A DNA stretch of 64,000 nt from assembly GCF_030814435.1 (NCBI RefSeq), contig NZ_JAUSUW010000005.1, positions 124,001 through 188,000 of the forward strand, written 5' to 3'. The notes under the pieces were generated by a model, which was not told the origin of the DNA, searched no databases, and saw nothing but the letters and a program-made list of their open reading frames with translations. The DNA comes from Peteryoungia aggregata LMG 23059. Its GTDB lineage: Bacteria > Pseudomonadota > Alphaproteobacteria > Rhizobiales > Rhizobiaceae. Shown one piece after another: positions 28,941-38,231 of this stretch; the first letter of the stretch is position 1; every line of letters begins with the position of its first letter. Made by a program: the position numbers and the translations under genes.

Positions 28941-29765
28941 ATGTCCATCATGACTTGGAAAATGTGCGGGCCCATGCGTCTACGCGACTGGAAGTCTTCG
29001 GCAGTGCTTTTGGCGGCAGCTCTTTTGCTGTCGTGGAGCCCTTCTGCCCGGGCCTTCGACATGAATGCCGGCGTCAGCAAGGAATCCGGTCCCTTCGATC
29101 TCTTCAAGTTCGGCTTCAACGCCTACAAGAAGGGTCAGAAGGAAGAGGCCGTCGAGGCCTATCGTTATGCCGCCGAGAAGGGCCATACCGGTTCGCGCTG
29201 GGCGCTGGCCAACATGTATGCGGCCGGTGACGGCGTCGTCGAGAACGACTTCGAGGCCTTCAAGATCTATGCCGAGATCGCCAATCAGGGCGTCGAGCCG
29301 GGTTCGGCTGATACTGGCTTCTTCGTCAATGCGCTCCTGTCGCTGGCCCGCTACTATCGCCAGGGAATCCCCGAAACTCCGGTCAAGGCGGATCTCGCCC
29401 AGGCGCGGCAGATCTATTTCCAGGTGGCATCCACCTTCGGTGTGCCGGAAGCGCAGTTTCAGCTGGCGCGCATGATCCTGGCGGGCGAGGGCGGCAGTGT
29501 GAACGTCCAGCAGGCGAAGAAGTGGCTGAACATGGCGCGCAAGAGTGGCCATGCCGGTGCCATGTCGATCTTCGGCAATGTGCTTTTCGAGGAAGGTCAG
29601 ACCGTGCGCGGTCTTGCATTCCTGACGGCAGCGCTGGAGCGCTGCAGCGCTAAGGATTGTCCCTGGATGCAGGACCTGCAGGAGCGCGCCTTCTCGCTCG
29701 CCTCCGAGGATGATCGCCGCGTAGCCGTGGCATTGGCGCCGCAGGTCTACGAGCAGGGCGACTGA
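28941..29765 (+). CDS. exoR: periplasmic regulator ExoR (Sel1 repeats)
   Basis: A 274-residue protein with a signal peptide (cut near ARA-FD) followed by FDMNAGVSKESGPFDLFKFGFNAY, which matches Sinorhizobium ExoR closely, and Sel1-like repeats (YRYAAEKGHTGSRWALANMYA; FQVASTFGVPEAQFQLARMI; WLNMARKSGHAGAM). ExoR binds the periplasmic part of the sensor kinase ExoS and holds the ExoS-ChvI system off; proteolysis of ExoR releases it and switches exopolysaccharide, motility and symbiosis or virulence genes. GGAG sits six bases before ATG. It probably has its own promoter in the long upstream region. Confidence 0.95.
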   Translation: MSIMTWKMCGPMRLRDWKSSAVLLAAALLLSWSPSARAFDMNAGVSKESGPFDLFKFGFNAYKKGQKEEAVEAYRYAAEKGHTGSRWALANMYAAGDGVVENDFEAFKIYAEIANQGVEPGSADTGFFVNALLSLARYYRQGIPETPVKADLAQARQIYFQVASTFGVPEAQFQLARMILAGEGGSVNVQQAKKWLNMARKSGHAGAMSIFGNVLFEEGQTVRGLAFLTAALERCSAKDCPWMQDLQERAFSLASEDDRRVAVALAPQVYEQGD

Positions 29766-29794
29766 TCTTCGGACCGTTTTTTGAGATGCTGCAA

Positions 29795-29818
29795 GGGCGC
29801 CCAGCAGGCGCCCTTTTT
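29795..29818 (+). terminator. intrinsic terminator after exoR
   Basis: GGGCGCC and GGCGCCC form a 7-bp GC stem around CAGCA, followed by five T residues, 30 bases after the stop. Confidence 0.9.
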
Positions 29819-29826
29819 CATGGGTC

Positions 29827-30459
29827 TCAGCCGCCCGCTCCGGGAGCCGGCCAGGTCAGGTAGACATAGATGCCGCCGACAGTGATAAAGCTCGCGCTCT
29901 TGCCCGTTGTCCTGTCGATATGGGCGCCGCTGTCGGTGAGCTGATAGCCGCCGGTGCGCTCGCGGCTGAGATTGCTCTTGAGGAAGTTCGACCAGTCGCT
30001 GGCGGTAACGCTCCTGGCGTCGCGATCAGCGCTCTCCTCGTCTGGCAGGAAGGCCGTGACCTGGCGGCCGCTCGGTGCATCGGTCACCTCAAGCGTGCCG
30101 TCCTCCAGCGCCGACAGCATCTCCTTCGCCTTCACCGCATCACCCGTGCGCGTCATTTCCTGCAGGCGATCCTTCAATCCGGTCATGAACGAGGCAGTCC
30201 GGATGTCGTCGGAAATCTCCTCCTGCACCGCTTCTGCGTCCTGCGCTGCGCTGGATCTCAGCCAGCTCTGGTCATAGGTGTCGTCGTCTCCACCTTCGGC
30301 AGCGTCTCCATAGGTGCGCATGAGATTGCCGAGCGACGCATTGAAATAGTCGGCGGGACTGGTGTCGGTCGCAGCCGTATTCTGAGCGGCCGTCTCCCGG
30401 GAGACGCGCATGTAGATCTGGCTCATCAAGAGCTGCGTTGAGGCGATGGAGGATACCAT
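29827..30459 (-). CDS. hypothetical protein (210 aa)
   Basis: A 210-residue protein, MVSSIASTQLLMSQIYMRVSRETAAQN. No signal peptide and no recognised domain. The body is acidic and helical, with Asp/Thr-rich turns, and the last third is beta-like with several Gly and aromatic residues (FITVGGIYVYLTW). GGGAG lies ahead of the start. It is convergent with exoR, so it does not share its promoter. The N-terminal SSIASTQLLMSQIY stretch is loosely reminiscent of flagellar or secreted coiled-coil proteins, but I would not name it. Confidence 0.6.
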   Translation of the reverse strand: MVSSIASTQLLMSQIYMRVSRETAAQNTAATDTSPADYFNASLGNLMRTYGDAAEGGDDDTYDQSWLRSSAAQDAEAVQEEISDDIRTASFMTGLKDRLQEMTRTGDAVKAKEMLSALEDGTLEVTDAPSGRQVTAFLPDEESADRDARSVTASDWSNFLKSNLSRERTGGYQLTDSGAHIDRTTGKSASFITVGGIYVYLTWPAPGAGG

Positions 30460-30591
30460 GGCTGAACTCCCATGCTCGATCGGGATGCGGCGAGGTCATG
30501 CCCCGCGCAGCCCCGTGTGATCGTCAGGCTCCCTGATAGGACGCCTGACTTGCATGGGGCTTGTTGGCGCGACGGGACGCTGCCCGCTCGT

Positions 30592-31377
30592 TCAGAAGTG
30601 GAAATGCCCCACCACCGGAACGTGGTCGGAGGGTTTTTCCCAGGCGCGAACATGTTTTTCGATCGCGGTCGAGCGCAGTCGGTCGGACGCCTCGGGCGAA
30701 AGCATCAGGTGGTCGATGCGGATGCCGTTGTTCTTCTGCCAGGCGCCCGCCTGATAGTCCCAGAAGGAGAAGAGCGGTGTCTCGTCATTGGTGGCGCGCA
30801 CGGCGTCGACAAAGCCGAGGTTTTCCAGGCGTCGGAAGGCAGCCCGGGTCTGCGGCAGGAAGAGCGCATCGGTCACCCACTGGCTCGGGTCCTTCGCATC
30901 ATGCGGTTCCGGGATGACATTGTAGTCACCCGCCAGGATCAGAGGCTCCTCAAGCGCCATGCGATCGCGGGCGAAGGCTTCGAGCCTTGCCATCCAGGCG
31001 AGCTTGTAGGGGTATTTGATCGGATCGTCGGAAGGATTGCCGTTCGGCAGATAGAGCGAGCAGACGCGCACCACGCCGCCTTCGACGGAAAATACGCCCT
31101 CGATGAAACGGGCCTGTTCGTCGGTCTCGTCACCGGGCAGGCCGCGATTGACTTCATCGGGCTTGATCTTGGAGAGAAGGGCGACGCCGTTGAAGCCCTT
31201 CTGGCCATGGGTCTCGACGTGATAGCCGAGCGCCTCGATCTCCCCACGCGGAAACCCTTCGTCGACCGACTTGATCTCCTGCAGGCAGGCGATATCGGGA
31301 TCGCTATCCTTCAGCCACTGGCACAGGTTCTCGATGCGCGCCTTGACGCCGTTGATGTTCCAGGTGGCAATTTTCAT
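30592..31377 (-). CDS. xthA: exodeoxyribonuclease III (AP endonuclease)
   Basis: A 261-residue endonuclease/exonuclease/phosphatase enzyme. MKIATWNINGVKARIENL, CLQEIKS (catalytic Glu), YLPNGNP, LAGDYNVIPE (Asp, Asn) and SDHVPVVGHFHF (catalytic Asp-His) are all present. It repairs abasic sites and degrades DNA 3' ends. The start is the second of two adjacent ATG codons, seven bases after the erpA stop, so erpA and xthA form an operon. Confidence 0.95.
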   Translation of the reverse strand: MKIATWNINGVKARIENLCQWLKDSDPDIACLQEIKSVDEGFPRGEIEALGYHVETHGQKGFNGVALLSKIKPDEVNRGLPGDETDEQARFIEGVFSVEGGVVRVCSLYLPNGNPSDDPIKYPYKLAWMARLEAFARDRMALEEPLILAGDYNVIPEPHDAKDPSQWVTDALFLPQTRAAFRRLENLGFVDAVRATNDETPLFSFWDYQAGAWQKNNGIRIDHLMLSPEASDRLRSTAIEKHVRAWEKPSDHVPVVGHFHF

Positions 31378-31384
31378 CATGCAC

Positions 31385-31717
31385 TCACACGGAGAAGCTG
31401 GTGCCGCAGCCGCAGCTCGCCACCGCATTGGGGTTCTTGATCTGGAACGACTGGCCGAGCAGGTTGTCGACGAAGTCGATCTCGGAGCCGGCCATGTAGA
31501 TCAGCGACATCGGGTCGATGAGCACGGTTGCGCCGTCACGGCTGATCACGATGTCGTCGCCGGCAGGCTGGCCGTCGAGGTCGAATTTGTAGGAGAAGCC
31601 GGAACAGCCGCCGCCTTCGACGGAGACACGCAGCGCCTGCTTCTCGGCATCGGCGGCGACGATCGCGGCGATTCGCTTCGCGGCGGCTTCGGAAAGGGTA
31701 ACGGTTTCGGTGCTCAT
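31385..31717 (-). CDS. erpA: iron-sulfur cluster insertion protein ErpA (A-type carrier)
   Basis: A 110-residue HesB/IscA-type carrier. The three cluster-binding cysteines are present: C38 in GGGCSGF, and C102 and C104 in SCGCGTSFSV. It delivers Fe-S clusters to apo-proteins. AGGAGG lies just ahead of the chosen ATG, which rules out the longer frame. Upstream operon partner of xthA. The divergent dgt gene shares a 197-base region containing a 16-bp perfect palindrome. Confidence 0.93.
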   Translation of the reverse strand: MSTETVTLSEAAAKRIAAIVAADAEKQALRVSVEGGGCSGFSYKFDLDGQPAGDDIVISRDGATVLIDPMSLIYMAGSEIDFVDNLLGQSFQIKNPNAVASCGCGTSFSV

Positions 31718-31781
31718 TTGGCCTCCTGCCGGGTTCAAGGCCCGGTGAAAACGGTCTTAGTCTCAGCAAATCACCGCATTG

Positions 31782-31797
31782 TCACGCAATTGCGTGA
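31782..31797. promoter_or_regulatory. perfect 16-bp palindrome between erpA and dgt
   Basis: TCACGCAATTGCGTGA is a perfect palindrome in the shared erpA-dgt promoter region, followed by TTTTT on the plus strand. A second AAATCAC copy lies upstream and could pair with GTGATTT. It could be an operator or a hairpin; no factor is known. Confidence 0.45.
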
Positions 31798-31914
31798 TTT
31801 TTGATAAGGCGGCGTGGTCCGAAACGGCTTCGGAACCCGCATCGCCTTGCGGCTTTGTCCGCTATAGGTATGAAGGCACAAGAGTTGCGTCAATGGGGAG
31901 CAAGCGGCACAGGC

Positions 31915-33132
31915 ATGACGATTGATCAATCAGCACTGGGTTTCGGCACGGGCGAACGGGCGGTCTATGCGACCAATCCCTGGAAGAGCCGGGGGCGCCT
32001 GTTTGCCGAAGGCGGCAGCCTGACGCGCTCCGATTTCCAGCGCGACCGTGACCGCATCGTCCACACGACCGCCTTCCGTCGCCTCAAGCACAAGACCCAG
32101 GTCTTCATCGGCCCCGATGGCGATCATTATCGCACGCGTCTGACGCACACGATCGAGGTGGCGCAGATTGCCCGTGCGCTGGCGCGTGCTCTGAAGCTCG
32201 ACGAGGATCTGGCGGAAGGTGTGGCCCTCGTCCATGACTTCGGCCACACGCCCTTTGGCCACACCGGCGAGGACGCGCTGCATGAGGTGCTGGAGCCCTA
32301 TGGCGGCTTCGACCACAATGCCCAGTCGCTGCGCATCGTGACAAAGCTGGAGCGGCGTTACGCTGATTTCGACGGGTTGAACCTCACATGGGAAGCGCTT
32401 GAGGGTCTTGTGAAACACAATGGGCCGCTGCTGACGAAGGACGGGCAGGGGACACGTGGTCCGGTTCCGCAGCCGATCCGCGACTACTGTGAAATTCATG
32501 ATCTAGAACTGGCAAGCTTTGCCGGTCTCGAAGCCCAGGTCGCTGCGATCGCCGATGACATCGCCTACAATACCCATGACATCGATGACGGCCTGCGCTC
32601 AGGTTACCTCACCTTCGAGATGCTGGAAGACGTGCCCTTCCTCGCAGGTCTGATGAAGGAGGTGCGCGACCGCTATCCGCATCTCGATCCTGACAGGTTC
32701 ACTCACGAGATCATGCGCCGGCAGATCACCCGCATGGTCGAAGATGTGATTGGCGTCGCGCAGGACCGCTTGAAGCAGGTCGAGCCGCAGAGTGTCGAGG
32801 ACATCAGGGCGGCTTCAATGACGATCGCCACCTTCTCGGACCAGATGGCCGAGACCGACAAGGCGATCAAGAAGCTGCTGTTCAGCCGCATCTATCGCCA
32901 CCCCGACATCATGCGCATCCGCGCCGCGGCCGCCGAGATCGTCACCGACCTCTTCAACGCCTATATGAACGACCCGAAACTGATGAAGAGCCACTTCTGG
33001 GTCAACCATATTTCCGGTCTCAATGACGGCCAGAAGGCCCGCCATGTCGGGGACTATCTGGCCGGCATGACCGACACCTATGCGGTGCGAACGCATCGCG
33101 AGCTGTTTGACCGGACTCCCGAATTGCGATAG
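31915..33132 (+). CDS. dgt: deoxyguanosinetriphosphate triphosphohydrolase-like protein
   Basis: A 405-residue HD-domain dNTPase. [15 protein letters not shown] (His78) and [15 protein letters not shown] (His107-Asp108) hold the metal ligands, [15 protein letters not shown] supplies the last. It hydrolyses dNTPs to deoxynucleosides and triphosphate; rhizobial members belong to the Dgt type 2 group, whose substrate preference is less strict. First gene of the plus-strand block; argS follows after about 60 bases. Confidence 0.93.
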   Translation: MTIDQSALGFGTGERAVYATNPWKSRGRLFAEGGSLTRSDFQRDRDRIVHTTAFRRLKHKTQVFIGPDGDHYRTRLTHTIEVAQIARALARALKLDEDLAEGVALVHDFGHTPFGHTGEDALHEVLEPYGGFDHNAQSLRIVTKLERRYADFDGLNLTWEALEGLVKHNGPLLTKDGQGTRGPVPQPIRDYCEIHDLELASFAGLEAQVAAIADDIAYNTHDIDDGLRSGYLTFEMLEDVPFLAGLMKEVRDRYPHLDPDRFTHEIMRRQITRMVEDVIGVAQDRLKQVEPQSVEDIRAASMTIATFSDQMAETDKAIKKLLFSRIYRHPDIMRIRAAAAEIVTDLFNAYMNDPKLMKSHFWVNHISGLNDGQKARHVGDYLAGMTDTYAVRTHRELFDRTPELR

Positions 33133-33192
33133 GCACCCGACGAAATTCTTTAGAGAACGCCGGGGCTGAGCTCCGGCGCGCAGGGACACGCC

Positions 33193-34953
33193 ATGAACCT
33201 TTTCGCCGATTTCGAAATCCGGATCAAAGCAGCGCTCGACGAGATCGAGGCGGTGCGCGAGAAGCGCGACAGCCTCGACTTCAGCCGCATCGTCGTTGAG
33301 CCGCCGCGCGATGCAAGCCATGGCGATGCTGCGACCAATGCCGCAATGGTGCTCGCCAAGGGCATGGGCATGAACCCGCGCGCGCTGGCCGACCTGATCG
33401 GCGAGAAGCTGAAGCAGGATGCCGATATCGCAGACGTCAACGTCGCCGGTCCCGGCTTCATCAATATCCGCCTGTCGGTCGCCTATTGGCAGCGTTTGCT
33501 GGCGGTGATGATCCGCGAGGGAACGAGTTTCGGCCGCTCAACGGTTGGCACCGGTCACAAGGTCAATGTCGAATATGTCTCGGCCAACCCGACAGGTCCG
33601 ATGCATGTCGGCCATTGCCGTGGCGCCGTCGTTGGCGACACGCTCGCCAACCTGCTCGGCTTTGCCGGCTATGAGGTGACCAAGGAATACTACATCAACG
33701 ACGCTGGCGCGCAGATCGATGTGCTCGCCCGCTCGGCCTTCCTGCGCTATCGCGAGGCGCTCGGCGAGGAGATCGGCGAGATCCCGGCGGGTCTTTATCC
33801 GGGCGACTACCTCGTGCCGGTCGGCAAGGCGCTTGCGGACGAATACGGCACCAAGCTCTACGGCATGCCGGAAGAGGACATGCTTGCCATCGTCAAGGAA
33901 AAGGCCATCGACGCGATGATGGCCATGATCCGCGACGATCTCGCCACGCTCAATGTCCATCACGACATCTTCTTCTCCGAGCGCACGCTGCATGCCAACA
34001 ATGCCGCGAAGATCCGCACGGCGATCAACGACCTGACCTTCAAGGGCCATGTCTATCGCGGCACCTTGCCGCCGCCGAAGGGCCAGCTTCCGGAAGACTG
34101 GGAAGACCGCGAGCAGACGCTGTTCCGCTCGACCGAGGTCGGTGACGATATCGACCGTCCGCTGATGAAGTCGGATGGCTCCTACACCTATTTCGCTGCC
34201 GACGTTGCCTACTTCAAGGACAAGTTCGACCGCGGCTTCTCCGAGATGATCTATGTTCTCGGTGCTGACCACGGCGGTTACGTGAAGCGGCTGGAAGCCG
34301 TCAATCGTGCCGTCTCCGAAGGCAAGTCGAAGCTGACCGTTCTGCTCTGCCAGCTGGTCAAGCTCTACCGCGACGGCGAGCCCTTCAAGATGTCGAAGCG
34401 CTCGGGCGACTTCGTGACGCTGCGTGAAGTGGTCGAGGAAGTCGGCCGCGATTCGGTGCGTTTCATGATGCTCTATCGGAAGAATTCCGAGCCGCTCGAC
34501 TTCGACTTTGCCAAGGTCACGGAGCAGTCGAAGGATAACCCGGTCTTCTACGTGCAATATGCGCACGCCCGCTGCATGTCGATCATGCGCCAGGCGAAGG
34601 AAGCGTTCCCGGATCTCGAAATCGAGAAGCTCGACCTTGCCAGTGCCGTAATGGGACAGATCGAAGACCCGACGGAACTGTCGCTGGTGGCCAAGCTTGC
34701 CGAATATCCGCGGATTATCGAGGCGGCAGCACTGTCGCAGGAGCCGCATCGTCTTGCATTTTACCTGCATGATCTGGCAAGCTCGCTGCATGCTCACTGG
34801 AATAAGGGCAAGGATTCGCCCGAATTACGCTTTGTTAACGATAAACATAGAGAATTAACCATCGCCAGGCTTGGGCTGGTGCATGCTGTCGCCTCCGTGT
34901 TGAAGTCGGGACTGGCCATTACTGGCACCGAAGCTCCGGTCGAAATGCGATAG
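33193..34953 (+). CDS. argS: arginyl-tRNA synthetase
   Basis: A 586-residue class I synthetase. HVGH is at 138-141 ([15 protein letters not shown]) and KMSK at 399-402 ([13 protein letters not shown]). The N-terminal Add1 domain ([18 protein letters not shown]) and C-terminal anticodon-binding helical domain ending [24 protein letters not shown] are the usual ArgRS blocks. Between dgt and the SPOR gene, probably one operon. Confidence 0.96.
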   Translation: MNLFADFEIRIKAALDEIEAVREKRDSLDFSRIVVEPPRDASHGDAATNAAMVLAKGMGMNPRALADLIGEKLKQDADIADVNVAGPGFINIRLSVAYWQRLLAVMIREGTSFGRSTVGTGHKVNVEYVSANPTGPMHVGHCRGAVVGDTLANLLGFAGYEVTKEYYINDAGAQIDVLARSAFLRYREALGEEIGEIPAGLYPGDYLVPVGKALADEYGTKLYGMPEEDMLAIVKEKAIDAMMAMIRDDLATLNVHHDIFFSERTLHANNAAKIRTAINDLTFKGHVYRGTLPPPKGQLPEDWEDREQTLFRSTEVGDDIDRPLMKSDGSYTYFAADVAYFKDKFDRGFSEMIYVLGADHGGYVKRLEAVNRAVSEGKSKLTVLLCQLVKLYRDGEPFKMSKRSGDFVTLREVVEEVGRDSVRFMMLYRKNSEPLDFDFAKVTEQSKDNPVFYVQYAHARCMSIMRQAKEAFPDLEIEKLDLASAVMGQIEDPTELSLVAKLAEYPRIIEAAALSQEPHRLAFYLHDLASSLHAHWNKGKDSPELRFVNDKHRELTIARLGLVHAVASVLKSGLAITGTEAPVEMR

Positions 34954-35018
34954 TATCGTCACCAATTCCCCACATTGCGCTGGCAGGCGTTGAGTCGCGT
35001 GAGTGAGTGGAACAGGGT

Positions 35019-38000
35019 ATGGTACAGAAGCAGGCTGCAAACATGCGATCGCAGGGCGATGGTTTCGCGGATGATGATCCGTTGGCGGAGCTCGCCCGCA
35101 TTGTCGGGTTCGATCAGCCCCTGAAGCGCGAGCCTGTGGTGACGCTGCCGCAGGCGCCGGACATGGGTTCGGCCGATTTCAATCTCGAAGACGAATTGAT
35201 GCGCGAATTCGAGGGCTATGAGGCCGCGCCAGCGCCTGTGTCCTATGCGCCCCCGATCTCGGCGCCTGAGCCAGTCGTGTCGCGGCCGGCGGTGGCTGGC
35301 GTCCATGATGCGCCTCGTTACCGCGAGGAGCCGAGTTTCGAGCCGCAGGTTTCTGCCTTCGCGATCTCTGAGCCGGCCTATCGGGCTCCAGCCCCCGCTT
35401 ATGTGCCGGAGGCGATCGATATTGCCGATTCCGGAGTGTCGTATGCCGACGCCTATGCGTCGACAGACGATGTCGGTGTTGCTGCCCCCGAGGTCGTCAG
35501 CCGTCAGGGTTTTGCCGCAGTCCAGCAGTCAGAGCCAGGGCCAGAGTTGACGTTCGACCTCGCCGATGAGCTTGAGTTTGCTGTCGCCGACTCTGATATT
35601 CGTCCAGAACTGCAGGTCGAGCCGCTGCGCCCGGTTCATCCGGAACCGCCGCGCCTTCGGCTGCCGCTCGCAAATTTTTCCGCGCAACCGGTGAAGCGGG
35701 CCGAACCTGAACTCGGCTTGCCTACATCCCGCAATGTAGCGGAGTTTGATGCACCTGCCATTGAGGCGCGCGCTGAGGAATCCCCGCGCTTTGCAGCGGC
35801 CATGCCGCCGGCTGGCGCAGCTCCCGATGCTCCGGTCGAACTCGACTTCGGCAGCGCGACCTTTGACTGGGCTTCCGGCCCGGTGGAGCCTATTCCTGCA
35901 GCTGTTCCGCCGGTTGCGGTGACTGCCGAGGCTGTGTTGCCGCAGCCCGACAGCTTTACGATCGAGGCCGAGCGTCGCGCGGCTCCGGTCGCATCTTCGA
36001 TGAGCCAAGCAGCACCCCGGATCGACCGCGAAGAGCCGGACTTCGGTTTCGACTTCTTGAGCGAATTGGCGGCTGAAGAAGACGGTTATGCCCCTCCGCA
36101 GGCGGTGGCACCCACGGCCAGGGCCGCAGCTCCTGCCGCATCTGAAGAGGATTTCGATCCCTTTGCCGATCACGAGTTTGACCTGCAGCTGGATGACATC
36201 GAGATCGACCTGTCCGATCTCGACCTTGCCGTTGCAAAGGCCGAACCCGTGTCCATGCCTTTGCCGGCTGCCGCGGCAGCGGTGGCTCCGGTCTTCGCCG
36301 CGCCGGTCGCGTCGCCGCGTCAGGTGCCGTCAGCCCCGGCATCATTCGTGCCCTCGATGGCAGCTGCAGATGTCGCTGTCTACAGGCAGCCTGCGGCACC
36401 GGTCTCCATGCCGGCCTATTCCGCACCAGTGTCCCGCCCAGCACCGGATGCCCGCGCGTCTGAGCCCGTTGCGCCGGTCGCATCGTATCGACAGGCCGCG
36501 CCTGTCGAGGAAACTTTCAGTTTCGATCCTTCGGAGATTTCGGAACAGGACGACCATCTCGAAACCCTGAGCGGCATGGATGTTCCAGAAGTGCCGGTTG
36601 CGGAGGTGCGCCCGGCCCAGTCGGTGCAATCGGACTACGACATTGACATCGATGCGGAACTGGCAACGCTGTTTGAAGAGCCCGTCGCTCCGCCGCCGGC
36701 AAAGCCGGTCGCGTCCAGCCGCGTCGCTGCCATGCCGGTATCGACCGCTCGTCCCGCCGCAGCACCGCTCGATGATTTCGATGCCTTCGAGAAGGCGCTG
36801 GAAGAGGATTTCCGCAGCACCATGACCTCGACCGGCGCTCTGGAGCCAGAGAGCCGTGGACACATCACCATATCGGGTGAAGGCCAGGGCTTCCGCTTCC
36901 GTCGCATCAAGCCCTACCTGATCGCCGGCACTGCAGTGATTGTTCTCCTTGCGGGTGCAGGTGGTCTCTATGCCTGGCTCGGTAGCGGTGCAGTCGGCAC
37001 GCTGACAGGCGGTGAGCCGCAGGTGATTGCTGCAGACAAGTCGCCGGTCAAGATCGTGCCGGAGGATCCGGGCGGTAAGTCGGTCCCGAACCAGGACAAG
37101 GCGGTCTACGACCGCGTTGCCGGCAATGGCGTGGAAGACCCCAAGCAGCAGAGCCTGATTTCATCCGAAGAGCAGCCTGTGGACGTCGTTCAGCGCACCC
37201 TGATCCCGGAATCGCTTCCCATGGAAGGCGAAGACGAGGCCCTGGCGACGCCTGTTGGCGAAACAGAGGATCCGCGCCTGCTGCCTGACGGCCAACCGCA
37301 GCAAGCTGCAGCCGACGATCCGGCCACGATTACGCCGCGCAAGGTGAGAACGATGATCGTTCGTCCGGATGGCACGCTGGTCGCCCAGGAAGTGCCTGCC
37401 GAGCCAACACCCGCGCCTGTGGCAACAACCGCTGCAACCGCCTCCCAGGCTGCCGCAGAGCCTCCAGTCCTGGCCCCGCCAAGCGTCCCGACAACAAACA
37501 CGGGCGATACCGTGCAGACCGTCGAGACCCGCGTCGTGACCCCTGGTGGTCCGACAGAAGCGGCACCCGCACCCGTCTCGACCACGGTTGATGCTCCGGC
37601 GGCGGCTGCGGCGACGACCGATACCGCTGCAACAGCCGCTGGCACCGATGCCGCAGCACCGCGTGCGCCGATCCCGACCAGCCGTCCGGCCGACCAGCCC
37701 GTCAATGTCGTCGGCACGGTCACCGACCAGGGCAACCTGCGTCCGGCCCAGCCCGCCGCAACGGCACCCGCCGAACCGGTAGCGCAGACGGAAGTTGCTG
37801 CCGCGCCGCCTGCCGCCGCGACGCCGGCCCCGGCTGCTGCTGCGCCTGCCGGCAGCTTCGGCATCCAGATTGCGTCGCTTCCCTCGGAAGCGGATGCTCA
37901 GAAGAGCTATCGCAACCTGTCCAGCAAGTTCAGCAGTGTCCTTGGCGGCAAGCCCTGGGAAATCCGCCAGGCCGACATTCCCGGCAAGGGCACCTTCTAC

Positions 38001-38093
38001 CGCGTGCGCGTGGTCGCAGGCTCCAAGGATGATGCAGTGGCGCTTTGCGAGCAGTATCGTGCCGCCGGTGGCAGCTGCCTCGTTTCGCGCTAG
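35019..38093 (+). CDS. large SPOR-domain cell-division/envelope protein
   Basis: A protein of about 1024 residues. The first ~600 residues are Pro/Ala-rich and disordered, with repeated acidic motifs (FNLEDELMREFE, FDLADELEF, FDFLSELAAEE, IDAELATLFEE, FDAFEKALEEDF). One membrane segment follows (YLIAGTAVIVLLAGAGGLYAW, near residue 632), then an Ala/Thr/Pro-rich periplasmic linker and a C-terminal SPOR domain (GSFGIQIASLPSEADAQKSY to the end), which binds denuded peptidoglycan at division sites. An upstream GTG at 35007 is an alternative start. In the argS-nagZ-scpAB cluster, consistent with a division role. Confidence 0.8.
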   Translation: MVQKQAANMRSQGDGFADDDPLAELARIVGFDQPLKREPVVTLPQAPDMGSADFNLEDELMREFEGYEAAPAPVSYAPPISAPEPVVSRPAVAGVHDAPRYREEPSFEPQVSAFAISEPAYRAPAPAYVPEAIDIADSGVSYADAYASTDDVGVAAPEVVSRQGFAAVQQSEPGPELTFDLADELEFAVADSDIRPELQVEPLRPVHPEPPRLRLPLANFSAQPVKRAEPELGLPTSRNVAEFDAPAIEARAEESPRFAAAMPPAGAAPDAPVELDFGSATFDWASGPVEPIPAAVPPVAVTAEAVLPQPDSFTIEAERRAAPVASSMSQAAPRIDREEPDFGFDFLSELAAEEDGYAPPQAVAPTARAAAPAASEEDFDPFADHEFDLQLDDIEIDLSDLDLAVAKAEPVSMPLPAAAAAVAPVFAAPVASPRQVPSAPASFVPSMAAADVAVYRQPAAPVSMPAYSAPVSRPAPDARASEPVAPVASYRQAAPVEETFSFDPSEISEQDDHLETLSGMDVPEVPVAEVRPAQSVQSDYDIDIDAELATLFEEPVAPPPAKPVASSRVAAMPVSTARPAAAPLDDFDAFEKALEEDFRSTMTSTGALEPESRGHITISGEGQGFRFRRIKPYLIAGTAVIVLLAGAGGLYAWLGSGAVGTLTGGEPQVIAADKSPVKIVPEDPGGKSVPNQDKAVYDRVAGNGVEDPKQQSLISSEEQPVDVVQRTLIPESLPMEGEDEALATPVGETEDPRLLPDGQPQQAAADDPATITPRKVRTMIVRPDGTLVAQEVPAEPTPAPVATTAATASQAAAEPPVLAPPSVPTTNTGDTVQTVETRVVTPGGPTEAAPAPVSTTVDAPAAAAATTDTAATAAGTDAAAPRAPIPTSRPADQPVNVVGTVTDQGNLRPAQPAATAPAEPVAQTEVAAAPPAAATPAPAAAAPAGSFGIQIASLPSEADAQKSYRNLSSKFSSVLGGKPWEIRQADIPGKGTFYRVRVVAGSKDDAVALCEQYRAAGGSCLVSR

Positions 38094-38131
38094 GCCGCGC
38101 GCTGAGATATCGCCTGAGTGTCGGGCGATTG

Positions 38132-38162
38132 AGAGGCGGGACCCCGTGTTCCGCCTCTTTTC
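38132..38162 (+). terminator. terminator-like hairpin between the SPOR gene and nagZ
   Basis: AGAGGCGG and CCGCCTCT form an 8-bp stem around an 11-base loop, followed by TTTTCTT. It may partly uncouple nagZ from the upstream genes. Confidence 0.6.
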
Positions 38163-38231
38163 TTGTGTATGAGCGCCACTCGCGCGCCCCGCTCCCTTCG
38201 GCTTTTTCCTTGCCCTCGATATGGTCTTCCC

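Noticed and set aside
28660-28941. 93-codon frame just before exoR
   Set aside because: No ribosome binding site and no protein-like pattern; it only ends at the exoR start by chance.
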